From the NCBI GenBank assembly GCA_011634665.1, contig WAEK01000023.1:186001-250000 (forward strand): a DNA stretch of 64,000 bases, read 5' to 3'. Source of the stretch: Mortierella sp. BCC40632. Taxonomy: Eukaryota > Mortierellomycota > Mortierellomycetes > Mortierellales > Mortierellaceae. The notes under the pieces are model-generated. The model was not told the DNA's origin, did no database searches, and saw only the letters and a program-made list of their open reading frames with translations. The translations under genes and the position numbers were made by a program. Shown piece after piece: positions 13,715 through 24,958 of this stretch (within the stretch, counting starts at the first letter, position 1; every line of letters starts with the position of its first letter).

Positions 13715-14536
13715 CTTCCTCACAGTTCATCTGTTCACATCATCCTCGTTCCCCATCGGATTCATCCAACCCAGCCCAGCCAAAGCAAAAGCCTAGTCCA
13801 CTCCACTTCACCTTTTTTTCCACCAAACTACTCCACCGACTCCTTTGTCCTCAGTCCCATCAAGGAGCACCCCAAGCAACCCATCCGTTCGTCACTGTTC
13901 CCCGTGTGTCCAGTCAAGGCCGTTCATCTCTGCTAGACAGTCTACAACTACACATCTACCAGCTATCTATCGCTTCTGCGTCCGTTTTTTTTTTTTTAAA
14001 AAAAACCCCCACTCCTTCCTTCTCCCTCAAAAGAGATACCCCGGGCTTCCACCCATTCCCCCATCTTAGCAGGCCGGTCATCCTCGGTTTGCTATTAACA
14101 TCACGGCGCCACAAAACAGTAACAAGGGATCTATCCTCTTTCGGCGATCGCCTCCTTGGCTTCCCGAGACCCAAGGCCTTGTCTGAATTACTCGATTGTC
14201 TTCAGGCAACCTTTTCTTGACCTCGATCTGATTTCATCAGTTCTCTATTAATTGCCAACTATTGGGAAGTTTCTCTTCCGTCTCCGCGACTCCACTCCGT
14301 CCTTTCAGAAAAAAACTCTTCGCTTGAGCCCAGTCCAGGCCTAGTCAAAAGGGTTTTTTTAGTCCTTGTGCCCCAGCTCGTCCAGCCTGCACGCAAGGAA
14401 CATTTTTTTGGTCGTTCTTGCTCTGTCCGCGCAAGTTTGATCCCCCTCCTCCACCATCGAATCGTTGTCTACCTCTTCTCTTTACCAGCCACCCCTTCAC
14501 TTTTCATATCCACCTTTCTCTTCTCAATCTCTCGCC
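13715..14536 (+). promoter_or_regulatory. AUG-free 5' leader of ornithine decarboxylase
   Basis: About 820 nt of CT-rich sequence without one ATG in any frame. Part of it could be an intron. A T12A8 tract at about 13986-14005 and several short inverted stretches could fold. Mammalian ODC mRNAs also have long structured leaders; whether this one is translationally controlled is inference. Confidence 0.55.
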
Positions 14537-16205
14537 ATGATCGACATTTCTCTCCAGCAGGACCAGTACGAGGTTGTCCCTACCTTGGTTCAGCCCACTC
14601 TTGTCGAAGTTCTCAAGTCTCGTGTCAAGGCTGAGATGGCCCTCGAGGCCGAGCTTCCCAAGGTTCACACCGAGTCGATTGATCAGATGCTTCGTGCCCG
14701 CCTTGCTACCTTCAACCCCGAGTCGGAAGATGCCGAGGCCGAGAATGCGTTCTACGTCGCTGATCTGGGTGAGGTCTACCGCCAGCACCTTCGCTGGAAG
14801 GCTCTCCTGCCCCGTATCGAGCCCTTCTTCGGTAGGTGAATCTTTTTCTGTTTTTTTTTACCCCTGGCCCCGCTCCACCATTATCTCGTCTCCTAGGTTT
14901 TACGTCCACAATTTGTCCCCTACTCTTCTCCCCCCCCCAACTCCTACCCCGCCGACTGCAACACGTCTTTTATTTTGTTTAATTCCGCCCACCAGCAGGG
15001 GTGTTGTCGGGGCGGAGATTTCGACTTGTCGAGCCAAGAGTAGAGGTGCCGAGAGGCCCCGATCCGGTTTTCTCATAACCCAGTCACGCTAACCTGTGTT
15101 TCTGTCTTCTTCCTCTCGCTGATTAGCTATGAAGTGCAACCCTGACCCAATGGTGATGCGTCTCCTCGCCTCGCTGGGTGCGGGCTTTGACTGTGCCTCC
15201 AAGAACGAGATCCAGTCAGTGCTCGAGATGGGTGTTGACCCCTCGCGCATTATCTATGCTAACCCCTGCAAGCAAAACTCATTCGTCAAGTATGCGTACG
15301 CGAACAATGTCCGTATGATGACTTTTGACAATGCTGAGGAGTTGCACAAGATCAAGCGCTTCCATCCTACGGCCCAGTTGGTCCTTCGTATCTTGACTGA
15401 CGACTCCAAGTCGCTCTGCAAGCTGGGTCTCAAGTTTGGTGCCCCAATGGACACGACTGGATTCCTGCTCAGGACTGCTCAGGAATTGGGATTGGACGTC
15501 ATCGGAGTCTCGTTCCACGTCGGTTCTGGTTGCTTTGATGCCAATGCCTTTGGTGAGGCTGTGATCCGCGCTCGCCGCGTCTTTGATCAGGCCAAGGACT
15601 ATGGCTTTGACTTCAAGTTCTTGGATGTTGGTGGCGGTTTCCCCTCGGCCCATGTGACTGAAGGTATCACCTTCGAGAAGGTGGCTACCATCCTTGGTTC
15701 GACCGTCGACGCGTTGTTTGGCCCCGAAATCCGCGTCATTGCCGAGCCCGGTCGTTACTATGTTGGCTCAGCCTTCACCCTTGCGACTCAGGTCATTGCT
15801 CGCCGTACTATTGTCCGGGATGAGGCCGAGACCCTTGTTGCTATCCAGAACGAGCACCCCGCGCACATGTATTACATCAACGATGGCATGTACGGTTCGT
15901 TCAACTGCATTATGTTTGACCATCAGGCCTGCGAGCCCAAGGTACTCCTCAAGGACGGAGGATACACCTACCAGCAGCGTTTGACGTCCGAGCCTCACGG
16001 CTGGGCCTCGGTTTGGGGTCCTACCTGTGACAGCATCGACTGCGTCTCGCCCAAGTCGAGCCTTCCCCTGATGGAGACAGGAGACTGGCTCTACTTTGAC
16101 AACATGGGTGCCTACACAATCACGGCTGCCAGTCAGTTCAACGGATTCCGCAAGAGCGAGGTGCTTTACACCACGACTGAGCCTGAAGTGAGCCTTCACT
16201 TTTAA
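14537..16205 (+). CDS. ODC1: Ornithine decarboxylase
   Basis: PLP-dependent enzyme that decarboxylates ornithine to putrescine, the first step of polyamine synthesis, in the cytosol. Exons 14537-14831 and 15127-16205 give 457 aa, close to the human 461. The PLP lysine is in the AMKCNPDP motif (about K101, whose alanine codon is split by the intron). VSFHVGSGC, FLDVGGGFP and AEPGRYYVGSAF are the conserved barrel motifs, and WGPTCDSIDC carries the catalytic cysteine (about C399), so the protein looks active. FDNMGAYT near the C terminus is also conserved. The ATG at 14537 is the first one after the TATA box. A polyadenylation signal lies at about 16532. The C-terminal tail is short. Confidence 0.97.
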
Positions 16206-16693
16206 AGCCGGCTCTGTCTTGTAAGCACAAGAAGGATGGGGGTTTGAGGAATGGATGAAGTGGAGAAGCACAAGGACGTAAAACAAGTGCTTTTTTTCTT
16301 TCTCCCTTCATTCCTTCCACCCGAGCCTCCTTTTTTTTTTTTATCTTTTACCTCTTGCTTCCACTCATTCGATCTCTTTTTATATGATGAAAAGAAGTCA
16401 GCAATAACAAGGACAGTTGTTGTTTTGTGTGGATTCCAATGAATCGAGTTAAGATTGTGTTAAAGCCCTCAATTTTTTTTTCAAGCAGCCTTTACCAATT
16501 GTCATTTCATCCAATTTGCGGAAGAAAGATGAATAAATAAATGATGTTCAGAAAAAACTTTTTTTTTTTTGGGGGGTTTGGTTTGGTTTGCCTGGATATT
16601 GACTCTATTTCAAGGAAGAGGAGAGGGGTATCTTACTACACAATTGAATTCTGTTCCAAAAAAAAAAAAAAAAAAAAATCTACAGGGGACACC
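16206..16693. other. Convergent 3' ends of ODC and K+ channel genes
   Basis: Contains the ODC 3' UTR with AATAAATAAATG at about 16532, several T runs, and an A run (16659-16678) close to the channel stop codon. No further gene is seen. Confidence 0.55.
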
Positions 16694-17675
16694 TCAAGAC
16701 TTGAGAACGTAGACCATATCTGTAGCCTTGAGTAGAATCCCTGGCAACGGATTCGTAAACACAAACGAAAGAGTATTGTTCAACTCTCGATCTCGTTGTC
16801 GATAGAGTCCCAAAGGCACAATCCCATAGGTGAGCGCCAACATTTGGAACAACTTTAGGAACGATTGTCCAACAAATGGCCTTGGGATCGGGATCAAACA
16901 AATACTGGAGCAGTCAATCCCCAGCATCTGATCAATCTCGATCGCTTGCTTCAATCGCACGCCACAACAGAGCTTGATCAGATCCAGAATATGTCGCTTC
17001 GAATACGATTGAAAGAGAACATTGTCGATCAAGGTGCTCACCAACACTTGACCAGACGCAAAGAGTGGAGTCATCATAAAGCCTGCCGTCCCACTACTGT
17101 TGGTAGTACTGCTACTGCTTCCGTGGTTGGAAGGAGGAAGGAGATTTTTGATATCCTTAGAGTTGGTGCTGTTAGAATTAGCCATCGGTCCCCGCATGGG
17201 TAACGTTCGGCCATATTCCATTAGTGTCTGTCGTGTAGGTGTCATTGTCCAGTCTCGCATGCTCAGAAACCGAATATTACTCCTCTCGTCTATTGTAATT
17301 CAAATATAAACGATCGAGTGTTTAGGAGCTGAAATGTGTATCAGGATCTTCTCCTCGAAACGGCACAGTTTTTTTTTTTTGTCAGACTTACAAATATCGA
17401 CAACGATATGTTGTCGACCTAGTAGATCTCGTTGTTGTAGAGTTTGATAGATCATGTGGTGGGACATGATGGCCGTGCTATCTGCAAACTCATCCCGATC
17501 AAGGCCTTCTGCCGTATGTGACATGATCACAATCTTGGATGCTCCAAGGATCCCTGCTCGGACCAAATCTCGTTGTCGTCGACAGTTGCCCTATTTCCCA
17601 ACAGTATTCAGTCAAAAGAAAAGAAAAGTTAGTGAGCATCAGAGGCACCCTAACTGACTTTCTCTTTTGAAGGAT

Positions 17676-17728
<53 letters not shown>

Positions 17729-20700
17729 GGTAGCTCTTTTGATACTTACAGATACCCAATAAACTTTTGGGAAGGACAGGACCGCATCCCAATTATTTCC
17801 ATTCAACTTCTCTTCACTCGAACCATTTCTTCCAATACTGTGCCTCCTTTCACAGAACGACTCTTGATCAAATTGACCATCATTATTACCACCACTGTCT
17901 CTGAGAATACTACTCGTCTCTGCTTCCAATGGATTCCTGGTCAGAACCACAATCGTCTTAATGTCCTCAGGTCGAATTTGAGCCAACCTCAACGTGGTCA
18001 TGAACCGGTATAGTTTTTCTCCTGTATTTGCACATACGAGGATATGACCCTCAAGACTCGACAAGTCTTCTCGGATCAAAGGTTGGATCGAGTCTGGAGG
18101 CTGGATCAAAAGATGACACAGAGGCAGATCTTGAGCTTCTGAACGAGTGACAGAGGCCTGACCAATAAAAGTAGTCCCATCCAAAGGTTGGAATGCACCT
18201 AGGACAGAGGTTGATCCGCGGATATGTCGATTTGGAGGATGCTCTGCGATGAGCTCTTGACCCCTTTCCGACCCCTCTGGGAGAGTTGCTTCTGTTTGTA
18301 TTGGCGTAGTCGCCGAGTCCTGTGTTTTCAATGGAGTAGCTCTTGGACGAGGCAGAATAGACTGAAATGCTAGTCTTCCATGGCGTGACTCCTGTTGAGG
18401 CTGCTGTCCTAGCTGATCCTTGGTCGTAGGGGCAGCTTTGGTCGACATTGGCTTCATCTCCATGTTGTTGGCGTCTAGAGTATCATCTCTCTCTGCATTA
18501 TTGTATGCCGCTGCCGCCGCTGCGGCATTGCGATCGAAATTGGAAGGATAAAACTCAGTATTATCCTGTTGGGATGGCGTAGGCTGAGGCGTTCCAGTAC
18601 TCTGTGAGTATTGATGCCGAGAAGAGGGGTCTCCCTGTGGCAAATGTGTGGTAAGAGGGCCACTTTGGACTCTTTCTCCTTGGTTGTTCGACAGAGACTC
18701 TTCCTTCTCATTCACCTTTGTCTCATCCAAACATTGGCTGTCTTCTTTTAGGCTCGTGTGACCATGACTACTGCGGCCACTTGTCCTCTTTTTTAGTTGG
18801 TTCTTATCAGCAATGCCCGCAGTATCGTCCAGACCGTTCGTCTGTCCACCGTCATCGCTTTCGTCACTATCGTCGTCACTGTCGTCGTCATACAGAGCCA
18901 CATTCCATGCTGGTCTCTTGTAAGAGTTTTGTGGTTGGGTTCTAGGTCGATAGCTCGATGCTCGAGATCCAGGCTGACTCGCCACTGTCTTTGACCCATG
19001 GTCATGGTCTATTCCATCTTCATGATGCAGCTCGCTAGGAGACCTGGGCCAGCTGCTCGCAGGGGATGTCATTGTCTCGTACGAACTGCCAATATCTGAA
19101 CCAATTCTGGTCCCCGTGCGCTTTGAAAGCGTTGGAATCACCAACTGACTACCTACTTCCCTACTCGGCTGCTGCCGGTGTTGCCTTCCACGTTTTCGTT
19201 GTTCCGCTCTCTTGCGCGCTGCCGCCCTGGCATTGGCTCTAGACTCACGGAGACTAAAGTACATCTCCATAGCCTTTAAAAAGTCTGTCTTACAATTGTC
19301 TAGATAGCCATGTTCATCTCGCATGAGTCGCTCATATTGCTCGATGGTAAATCGATTGATTGCATCAATATCCTGGGGCGACTGGGCAACATAGATGAGT
19401 TGGTCGTGTCGAGTTAACCGATAGCTGTTTCCAGGATTCAAAGTCAAATGATAGCGACCGTCAGATTTCTGGTTAGCCCTGTATGGGGTCCAAGAGCCTG
19501 ATCCACGACGAGGCATGGTCTTTGAACGAAAAACACGGTTCTGGTATGGAAAAGATTTTTGTCGCTGTTGATAGAGTTGCTGAGGTGTGATGGGTTCATC
19601 GGTGGCAGAGGCCTCAGCGGCCGCAGTCTCTAAGAAAATATCTACACCAATCAAGATCGACTGGAACTCTTGAAAGACAAAGAAGGCTGCCTGGGCAAAT
19701 GTCCAGCCAACAAAAACCTCTGGGACAGGGCTAGCATAGAGTTCATTGCCTGTTCCATCTCCATACTGGGCCTGCCATCCGTCGTCATAACTATTAGCCG
19801 GCTCGGAGGGATGAAGGAGATTCAGAATTAAGGTAGAGGTACCCTGATGTCGGCAGTTGTATGCAAGCAGGAGCTGTTTGACGTCGCCGATGCACATTGA
19901 TTGTTCGACAATGCCCCATTGGAAGGACTCGGTCTCAGGCAGGGTGTTGTAAGTAAAGATCCTTGTGTTAGGGGCATAAAGATGGACCGACCATGCCAAA
20001 AGTGTTGTCATTGTATCCTGCGACTCCATGTCGGGAGAAGACCGCTCTAATGGACAAGTAATTTTTAGTGCGATGATTAGCGCCTTTTTTTTTTTTTTTT
20101 TTTTTATCCCAGCGTGCCTGGATATGAGGCCATTTTCAAGATGATGTACCAGGTATAATAAACACCGCGCCAGCGTCTTTAGCTTGACATCGTTTTAGAT
20201 CCGATTCGTCCAGGCCATTGCCGACAAGCATCGAGGTCCTGTTCTTGTGCATTGGCATTTCCAACAACGTCTTGACATCTCTCGATGGCTTATTTCTGGA
20301 CAAGAAAACTACCCGGACATCAGTATCTGAGAATTCCTGATAAAGGAAAGAGAGAACTGGTTAGAAGAGCGAGTTAAATTGGTAAACGGTTTAGGTCTTT
20401 TTGATGCTTGAGAAATAATTAGCATTGTACCTTGTTGAAAAAGCCGTTAAGCATATCTCCCACGCGCCGGACACTCTGAAAGTCGCCAATCATGAGCAGG
20501 TAAGGTTTTAGCGTCCCATTGGCATATCTGCTCTGGATATACGATCCTCCTCCTGACCGGGTCACTTTCAGCGTCTCAATTGTTCCAGCGATGAGTCCCG
20601 GGATGATGGAGAGGGCAACAATGATAAAGATCAATACTACGATCTGGCCCTCAAAAGACTTTGGAGTGATATCTCCATACCCAACCGTAGATGCCGTGAT

Positions 20701-21217
20701 CAAAATAAAGTAAAACGCATCCCAGATTGTATGTGGCGTCTCTGTTGGTGGTGCGAACATGGTCTCGCAGTACAAGAAAGCAGCCATGCCGTTGTAGAGA
20801 ATGGCTACAAGATAGGCTACCAACGCAATCAGTTTTGCCTTGACAGGATCGTATGGCTGATCTACAACATAAAGTCCGAGCGTGGGAAGGGTAAGACCAG
20901 TTAGCACGGTTGGTTAGGTGGTACGGCACTGAAGTTGAACTGCTATTGAACTCTCAGGACAGATCGCCTCCATCGCGTCGCAAGGGCATACCAGATATTC
21001 CTATATCAACGCCGATGCTTAGTGCGCGCTGAAGTCGAGAAATAACACTCCAACTCCTAAGAAAGTAAGGCACATAGAGCCATTGTCCACTGGGCAAAAA
21101 CGCGCCAGAGACCAAGAACGGGATTGCAGTGACAGCATCCAACAAAGTTTGTATTGAAAAGATGAACCGCCATCTATAGCAACAATAGCACAAGACATTT
21201 TAAGCATTTATCCGAAT

Positions 21218-21253
<36 letters not shown>

Positions 21254-21858
21254 AGAAGGAGAGCGCAGTAAAGGTTAGTAAAGTAACACCCAGTGTCGGA
21301 GAAACAGCCTATTGAAGCTGTGTTTTCTCATCCACGCTAAATGAGTGCGGAGAAATAAATAGTAAACCAGAAAAGATATCTCAACGTACTTGCTGTCTGC
21401 AAAGATAAACCGAATGATGGCTGACATGAGGTTCCAGCTACTCATCGCCACTGCAGTTATCCAGATTGCCTTGGGTCGAGGGACAAAGAGCCAGTTTGGG
21501 TTTGGATAAGGGGTAGAGTCCTTGTTGACTAGATACTGAGCCTCGATCAAATACAGAATACAGAAAAGGACGTCGACCGCCAGGTCCATCATAATCTGCG
21601 GTGCCACCAAAAAAAAAAAAAAAAAAAAAAAGGGTTGGTTCTCCCGTCAATCGAATTCTATTCCTTCCTCCTAACCCTGCCACTTTTCATTTTCATAGTC
21701 CTTGCTCACTCGGCAAACCAACCAGAGACTCTTACAAAGAAGATGGTGCGCGCCTTGGAATGGAGCAGGGCCATTGCCCTGGCCTTGTAGACATCATAGT
21801 CAATGCCAAGTCGAATTGAGCTTACAAAGTTGCGGATGTCACTCTTCCTACAGTTGGC

Positions 21859-21905
<47 letters not shown>

Positions 21906-21982
21906 ACGAGATGGATGAGCTCACAGGGTGCATGACAAAGACCGGGAGAAGGGGTGGTCCACATGGTCTTCTCCCCCACCTT

Positions 21983-22026
<44 letters not shown>

Positions 22027-22723
22027 CCGTTGTGCATGTCCCCAACAGGGCAGAAGGAGAGGCTTGGGCCAAAGGAGGGAAAAACTGCTGATTCGGGGCC
22101 TGCCTTTTCTTTTCTTTCTTTCCTTCTTTTTGCACTGGGCATCCCCCTCCTCCCCTCCTCTTTTGATGTAAGGTTTCTCACTCATTTCCCCTGGGCAGGG
22201 GCCCTCCCTACTCCCAGTAACGAATCAGTGATCAACCACTTACCTCTTCTCTGCAGACTGGAGGCGGAACGTCGACCGAATGACATTGTAAGAGCTGTCA
22301 GCACGGGAACTGATCAGTCGAATAGGACCGTTCCCGCGAGTCCTGCGAGCCTCTTGGACATCCTCCATGCTAGTCATTCGAGTCGCACATACACAACCAA
22401 ATTTCTTATGAGTTAGGCCATTCTATACGAAAGCATGAAGGCATAAAGGGTGCACACACACACACATACACTGTCACTTCATTCTCCCTTTACCTGTTAT
22501 CGAGAGAGTCCCAGATAAAGCCCTGAGCTCGAGTATTCATGTGATGGGCTGCATAGCGATTGAGTCGCTGTGTCCAGGTTAGTGAAGAGGGCCTGTCATT
22601 CTCAGGTTGGGTTCCTGTGACTCTCGAGGTCGAGCTGACGGCTGTTGCTGTCGATTCTGTTGACGGGACCTCTTCGAGACCATAGGCAGCCTCTGGCGCT
22701 GGTGGACGGGTGTGAGGTGACAT
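16694..22723 (-). CDS. BK/Slo-type potassium channel with RCK domains
   Basis: Plasma-membrane or organellar K+ channel with a cytosolic RCK gating ring. Exons 22494-22723, 22244-22369, 21736-21847, 21390-21595, 20992-21173, 20431-20861, 20150-20336, 17750-20046, 17392-17590 and 16694-17289 give 1521 aa; human Slo1 has about 1240. A hydrophilic N terminus (about 150 aa) precedes the voltage-sensor helices (157-285); the S4-like segment is LRSWSVISRLQRALSIG. S5, pore and S6 follow, with the filter ASTVGYGDITP at about 341-351. RCK1 begins LKPYLLMIGDFQSVRRVGDM and runs to about 660. A 490-residue polar linker with an acidic run (DDDSDDDSDESDD) leads into RCK2. No Slo1-type calcium bowl is recognised, so the ligand is unknown. 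Confidence 0.93.
17678..17728. repeat. T34-A17 tract inside K+ channel intron
   Basis: A T run at about 17678-17711 passes directly into an A run to 17728, within the 159-nt intron at 17591-17749. The two runs are self-complementary and could form a hairpin in the pre-mRNA. Confidence 0.85.
21863..22024. repeat. A run and (CA)n microsatellite in channel intron
   Basis: About 39 A at 21863-21901 and a (CA)n array at about 21986-22024. Both lie in the intron between the second and third exons of the K+ channel gene. Confidence 0.9.
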
Positions 22724-23476
22724 GGAGGACAAGAAGAGGTAAGGGAGACCGAGCTGGTGCGGTCTCCAAAAGGATGAAGGCTAAGTCGTGTTCGTTTGTC
22801 GAGTCCTGGGGGAGGGGGGGCTGAGCTGCAGGTGGTCTGAGCTACTGGTCCTGTGGGGTATGTGCCTGAGGTAAGAGTGAACAACAGTGCGAATGGAGAA
22901 GATGTTTGGATCAATTCCCATTCCAGGGGATAAAGAGAATGAAGGAGTGGATCAGCGAGGTAATAATGGAAGAGGAGGAGGAGGAGGATGGTGATTGGAG
23001 TCTCGGTGACGAATGTGTTTGACCAATGACAATCGGCGATTCGCAAGAACGTGAATGAAGGAAAGAAAAAAAAGAAGAAAAAGAAGAGAGAAAGAAAGAG
23101 AGAGAGAGAGAAAGAGGAGACACAGTCGGAGAGGGTCACACAGGTTCGGGCAAATGAACAAAAAAAAAAAAAAAAAAAAAGCTTAAAAAGCTTGACCAAG
23201 GAAAGCATCAGGTGCTGGGGCCTGGGTCCCTCAATAATACATTAGTATATCACGCGAACTACCTTTTAGTATCCATTTGCCCAACTCATCTTTTTACTCT
23301 ATTGTCACCCTTGGGTTCTTGCGTCTTCTCTGTCTGGTAAACACTTGAGTACCTTCACTCATGTTCGGGATTTTCTTCTCGGGGACAGACTGCCTTGTTC
23401 CCGAGATTGGCGTAGATCTTGCTTCACCCACAAGGGATACGCATGTCAACTTGTGACCGCCTCCCCCCCCCCTCAA
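22724..23476. other. K+ channel 5' flank
   Basis: Upstream of the channel start. On the minus strand it is CT-rich with a T run (23160-23180), consistent with a promoter and 5' UTR. The open frame through 22579-23208 on the minus strand is in another phase and has no recognised domain. Confidence 0.4.
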
Positions 23477-23889
23477 ATGGATCACGAACAAGACCAGCCC
23501 TTTGCAACAAGCAAGATCGATGTAGATCTTATTTCTGTAGCCTTCATCCTAGGACATATTCTCGATGCAGTCGTCCATGATTCCTGTCGTGAACGGAGGA
23601 GTGACGCCACGAATATGACACACCAAGCATTGGCGCGCGAATCGAAAAGAAAGAGAGTACAAATCCTAGGACTCAACGTTAGAGCCCTCAAACGTTGGGC
23701 TCGATACATGGGAGAGGGTGCCACAACCGATCAACATGGGTTAATGGCTCCCCACTGGCCAATCGAACCTAGCAAAGGAACAAAGCCTGACTTGACCAGC
23801 AAGACCTCCTCAAATAGGTAAGAGGTTACAGCTATTTTGTTTTTTATTTTTATTGAAGTGGATTGTGTGCCAGGTATGGTGTATAGTAG
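23477..23889 (+). CDS. Hypothetical small basic protein
   Basis: Not recognised. From the ATG at 23477 a frame of about 115 aa reads through mixed-composition sequence: an N-terminal acidic stretch, a hydrophobic helix-like segment (DVDLISVAFILGHILDAVV), then a basic stretch (ARESKRKR) that could be a nuclear signal, and RALKRWARYMGEG. The frame stops at 23819-23821, where a good donor (GTAAGAGG) overlaps the stop. Splicing to the acceptor at about 23877 would end the protein a few codons later. The helix-turn pattern faintly recalls a histone-fold protein, but no family motif is present. Confidence 0.3.
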
Positions 23890-24195
23890 AGGGGACTAGA
23901 AGATTCTGAGGAAAAGCGGTGGACTGTTAGTTTGAGACAAAGGACGGGGTTAATGACATGTGCTCAATCGGTGAACGGGTGGATAGTAGTAGTTGTGGTG
24001 GTGAGAATAGAAGAGAACGAAGATATATTATAAATAAGAGACGATCAGGCGGGGCGCGTCTTGACAGCCCACTACAGATTTGTTCACAAAGGTACTTGAC
24101 TCTTCCTTGCTGTTGACCAAACATACTTCTTTTGTACTGTTCGTTTCGCACATTGTATCGTCACTTCAGTTTCCCTGCCTTTACTAGAATCCAGG
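23890..24195. other. 3' flank of first tetraspan gene
   Basis: About 300 bp downstream of the gene ending at 24196. No gene is seen. Confidence 0.4.
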
Positions 24196-24958
24196 CTACA
24201 ACTCGGGTAGCTCAAGCGGCTGCATCGATTGATTATCTTTTCCTCCTTCCAGATCATATCCTTCCAGGAACAGGCGCTCATATTGTCTCGCAGCCATTCC
24301 ACCATAGGACATGAGCAAGATTTCAAGTACGACAACGACAACATAAACGATGAATAGAGTCTCCGAGCAACCACGGTATTTTTCAGAGTCGATAGAGTTG
24401 CCTTCCTCTGTTCCCAAGAAAAAACACAAGGACCTTGAGTGGCTCTTGAATTGTTTGGTCGCAATATGGACGATCAATGCGATAATCGTTGTGAGTGTGG
24501 CGAACCACCAGTATAGAACAAAGATCCTGAGGATCAAAGGGTGTACTCTTATCAGAGCGATGAATGAGATTACACTCAATGTCAGATGGATGACAGCGGT
24601 CATTAAGGTAATGTTTTTGAATACTTGGCTTGCTGTGGTTGATAGGAGAGAGGAGGGCAGGAACGGGAAGCAAAGAGATAGTAGGAGCATTAGCATATCA
24701 AGCTAGAGTCGTCGAGGCGATCAGTGACAAATTTTGAGATTTAAGAAGGTTTAGCTTACTATATATTTCGAAGCCAAAAATTCCCCATAGCTCAAGCAAA
24801 CCCACACAGAGGATGAAGACGGACATGAGGCCAATCCCCCTCCGGAGGGACATGCAGAGGCAGCATGAGTTAGCCTTTAGACGAGTACGGCGTGTGTCAA
24901 CGAGAGTATGCGGTGTGAGTGCTGGAGTGGCGCTCTGTGAAAGAGTGGTAAATTGCAT
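24196..24958 (-). CDS. Four-helix membrane protein, Cys-motif family, member A
   Basis: One of four related proteins encoded on the minus strand between 24 and 33.5 kb. Exons 24760-24958 and 24196-24632 give 211 aa. A Cys-rich juxtamembrane motif (SCCLCMSLRRG, about 31-41) precedes the first membrane helix (GLMSVFILCVGLLELWG). Three more hydrophobic segments follow: about 73-93, FVLYWWFATLTTIIALIVHI, and ETLFIVYVVVVVLEILLMSY. A short cytosolic tail rich in Leu and Glu ends in PLELPEL. The intron sits just after the first helix in the same phase as in members C and D. The layout recalls LAPTM4/5 lysosomal proteins, but similarity beyond the Cys motif is weak. Function unknown; Cys palmitoylation is a guess. 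Confidence 0.8.

Noticed and set aside
20862..20907. Extension of the K+ channel exon upstream (MLTGLTLPTLGLYVV)
   Set aside because: A stop lies just upstream in frame with no acceptor between, and the segment contains a CTAAC branch box leading to TTGTAG at 20862, so it is the intron end.
22579..23208. 209-codon minus-strand frame upstream of the channel
   Set aside because: Low-complexity Phe/Ser/Leu sequence in a different phase from the channel exon; reads as 5' UTR and promoter.
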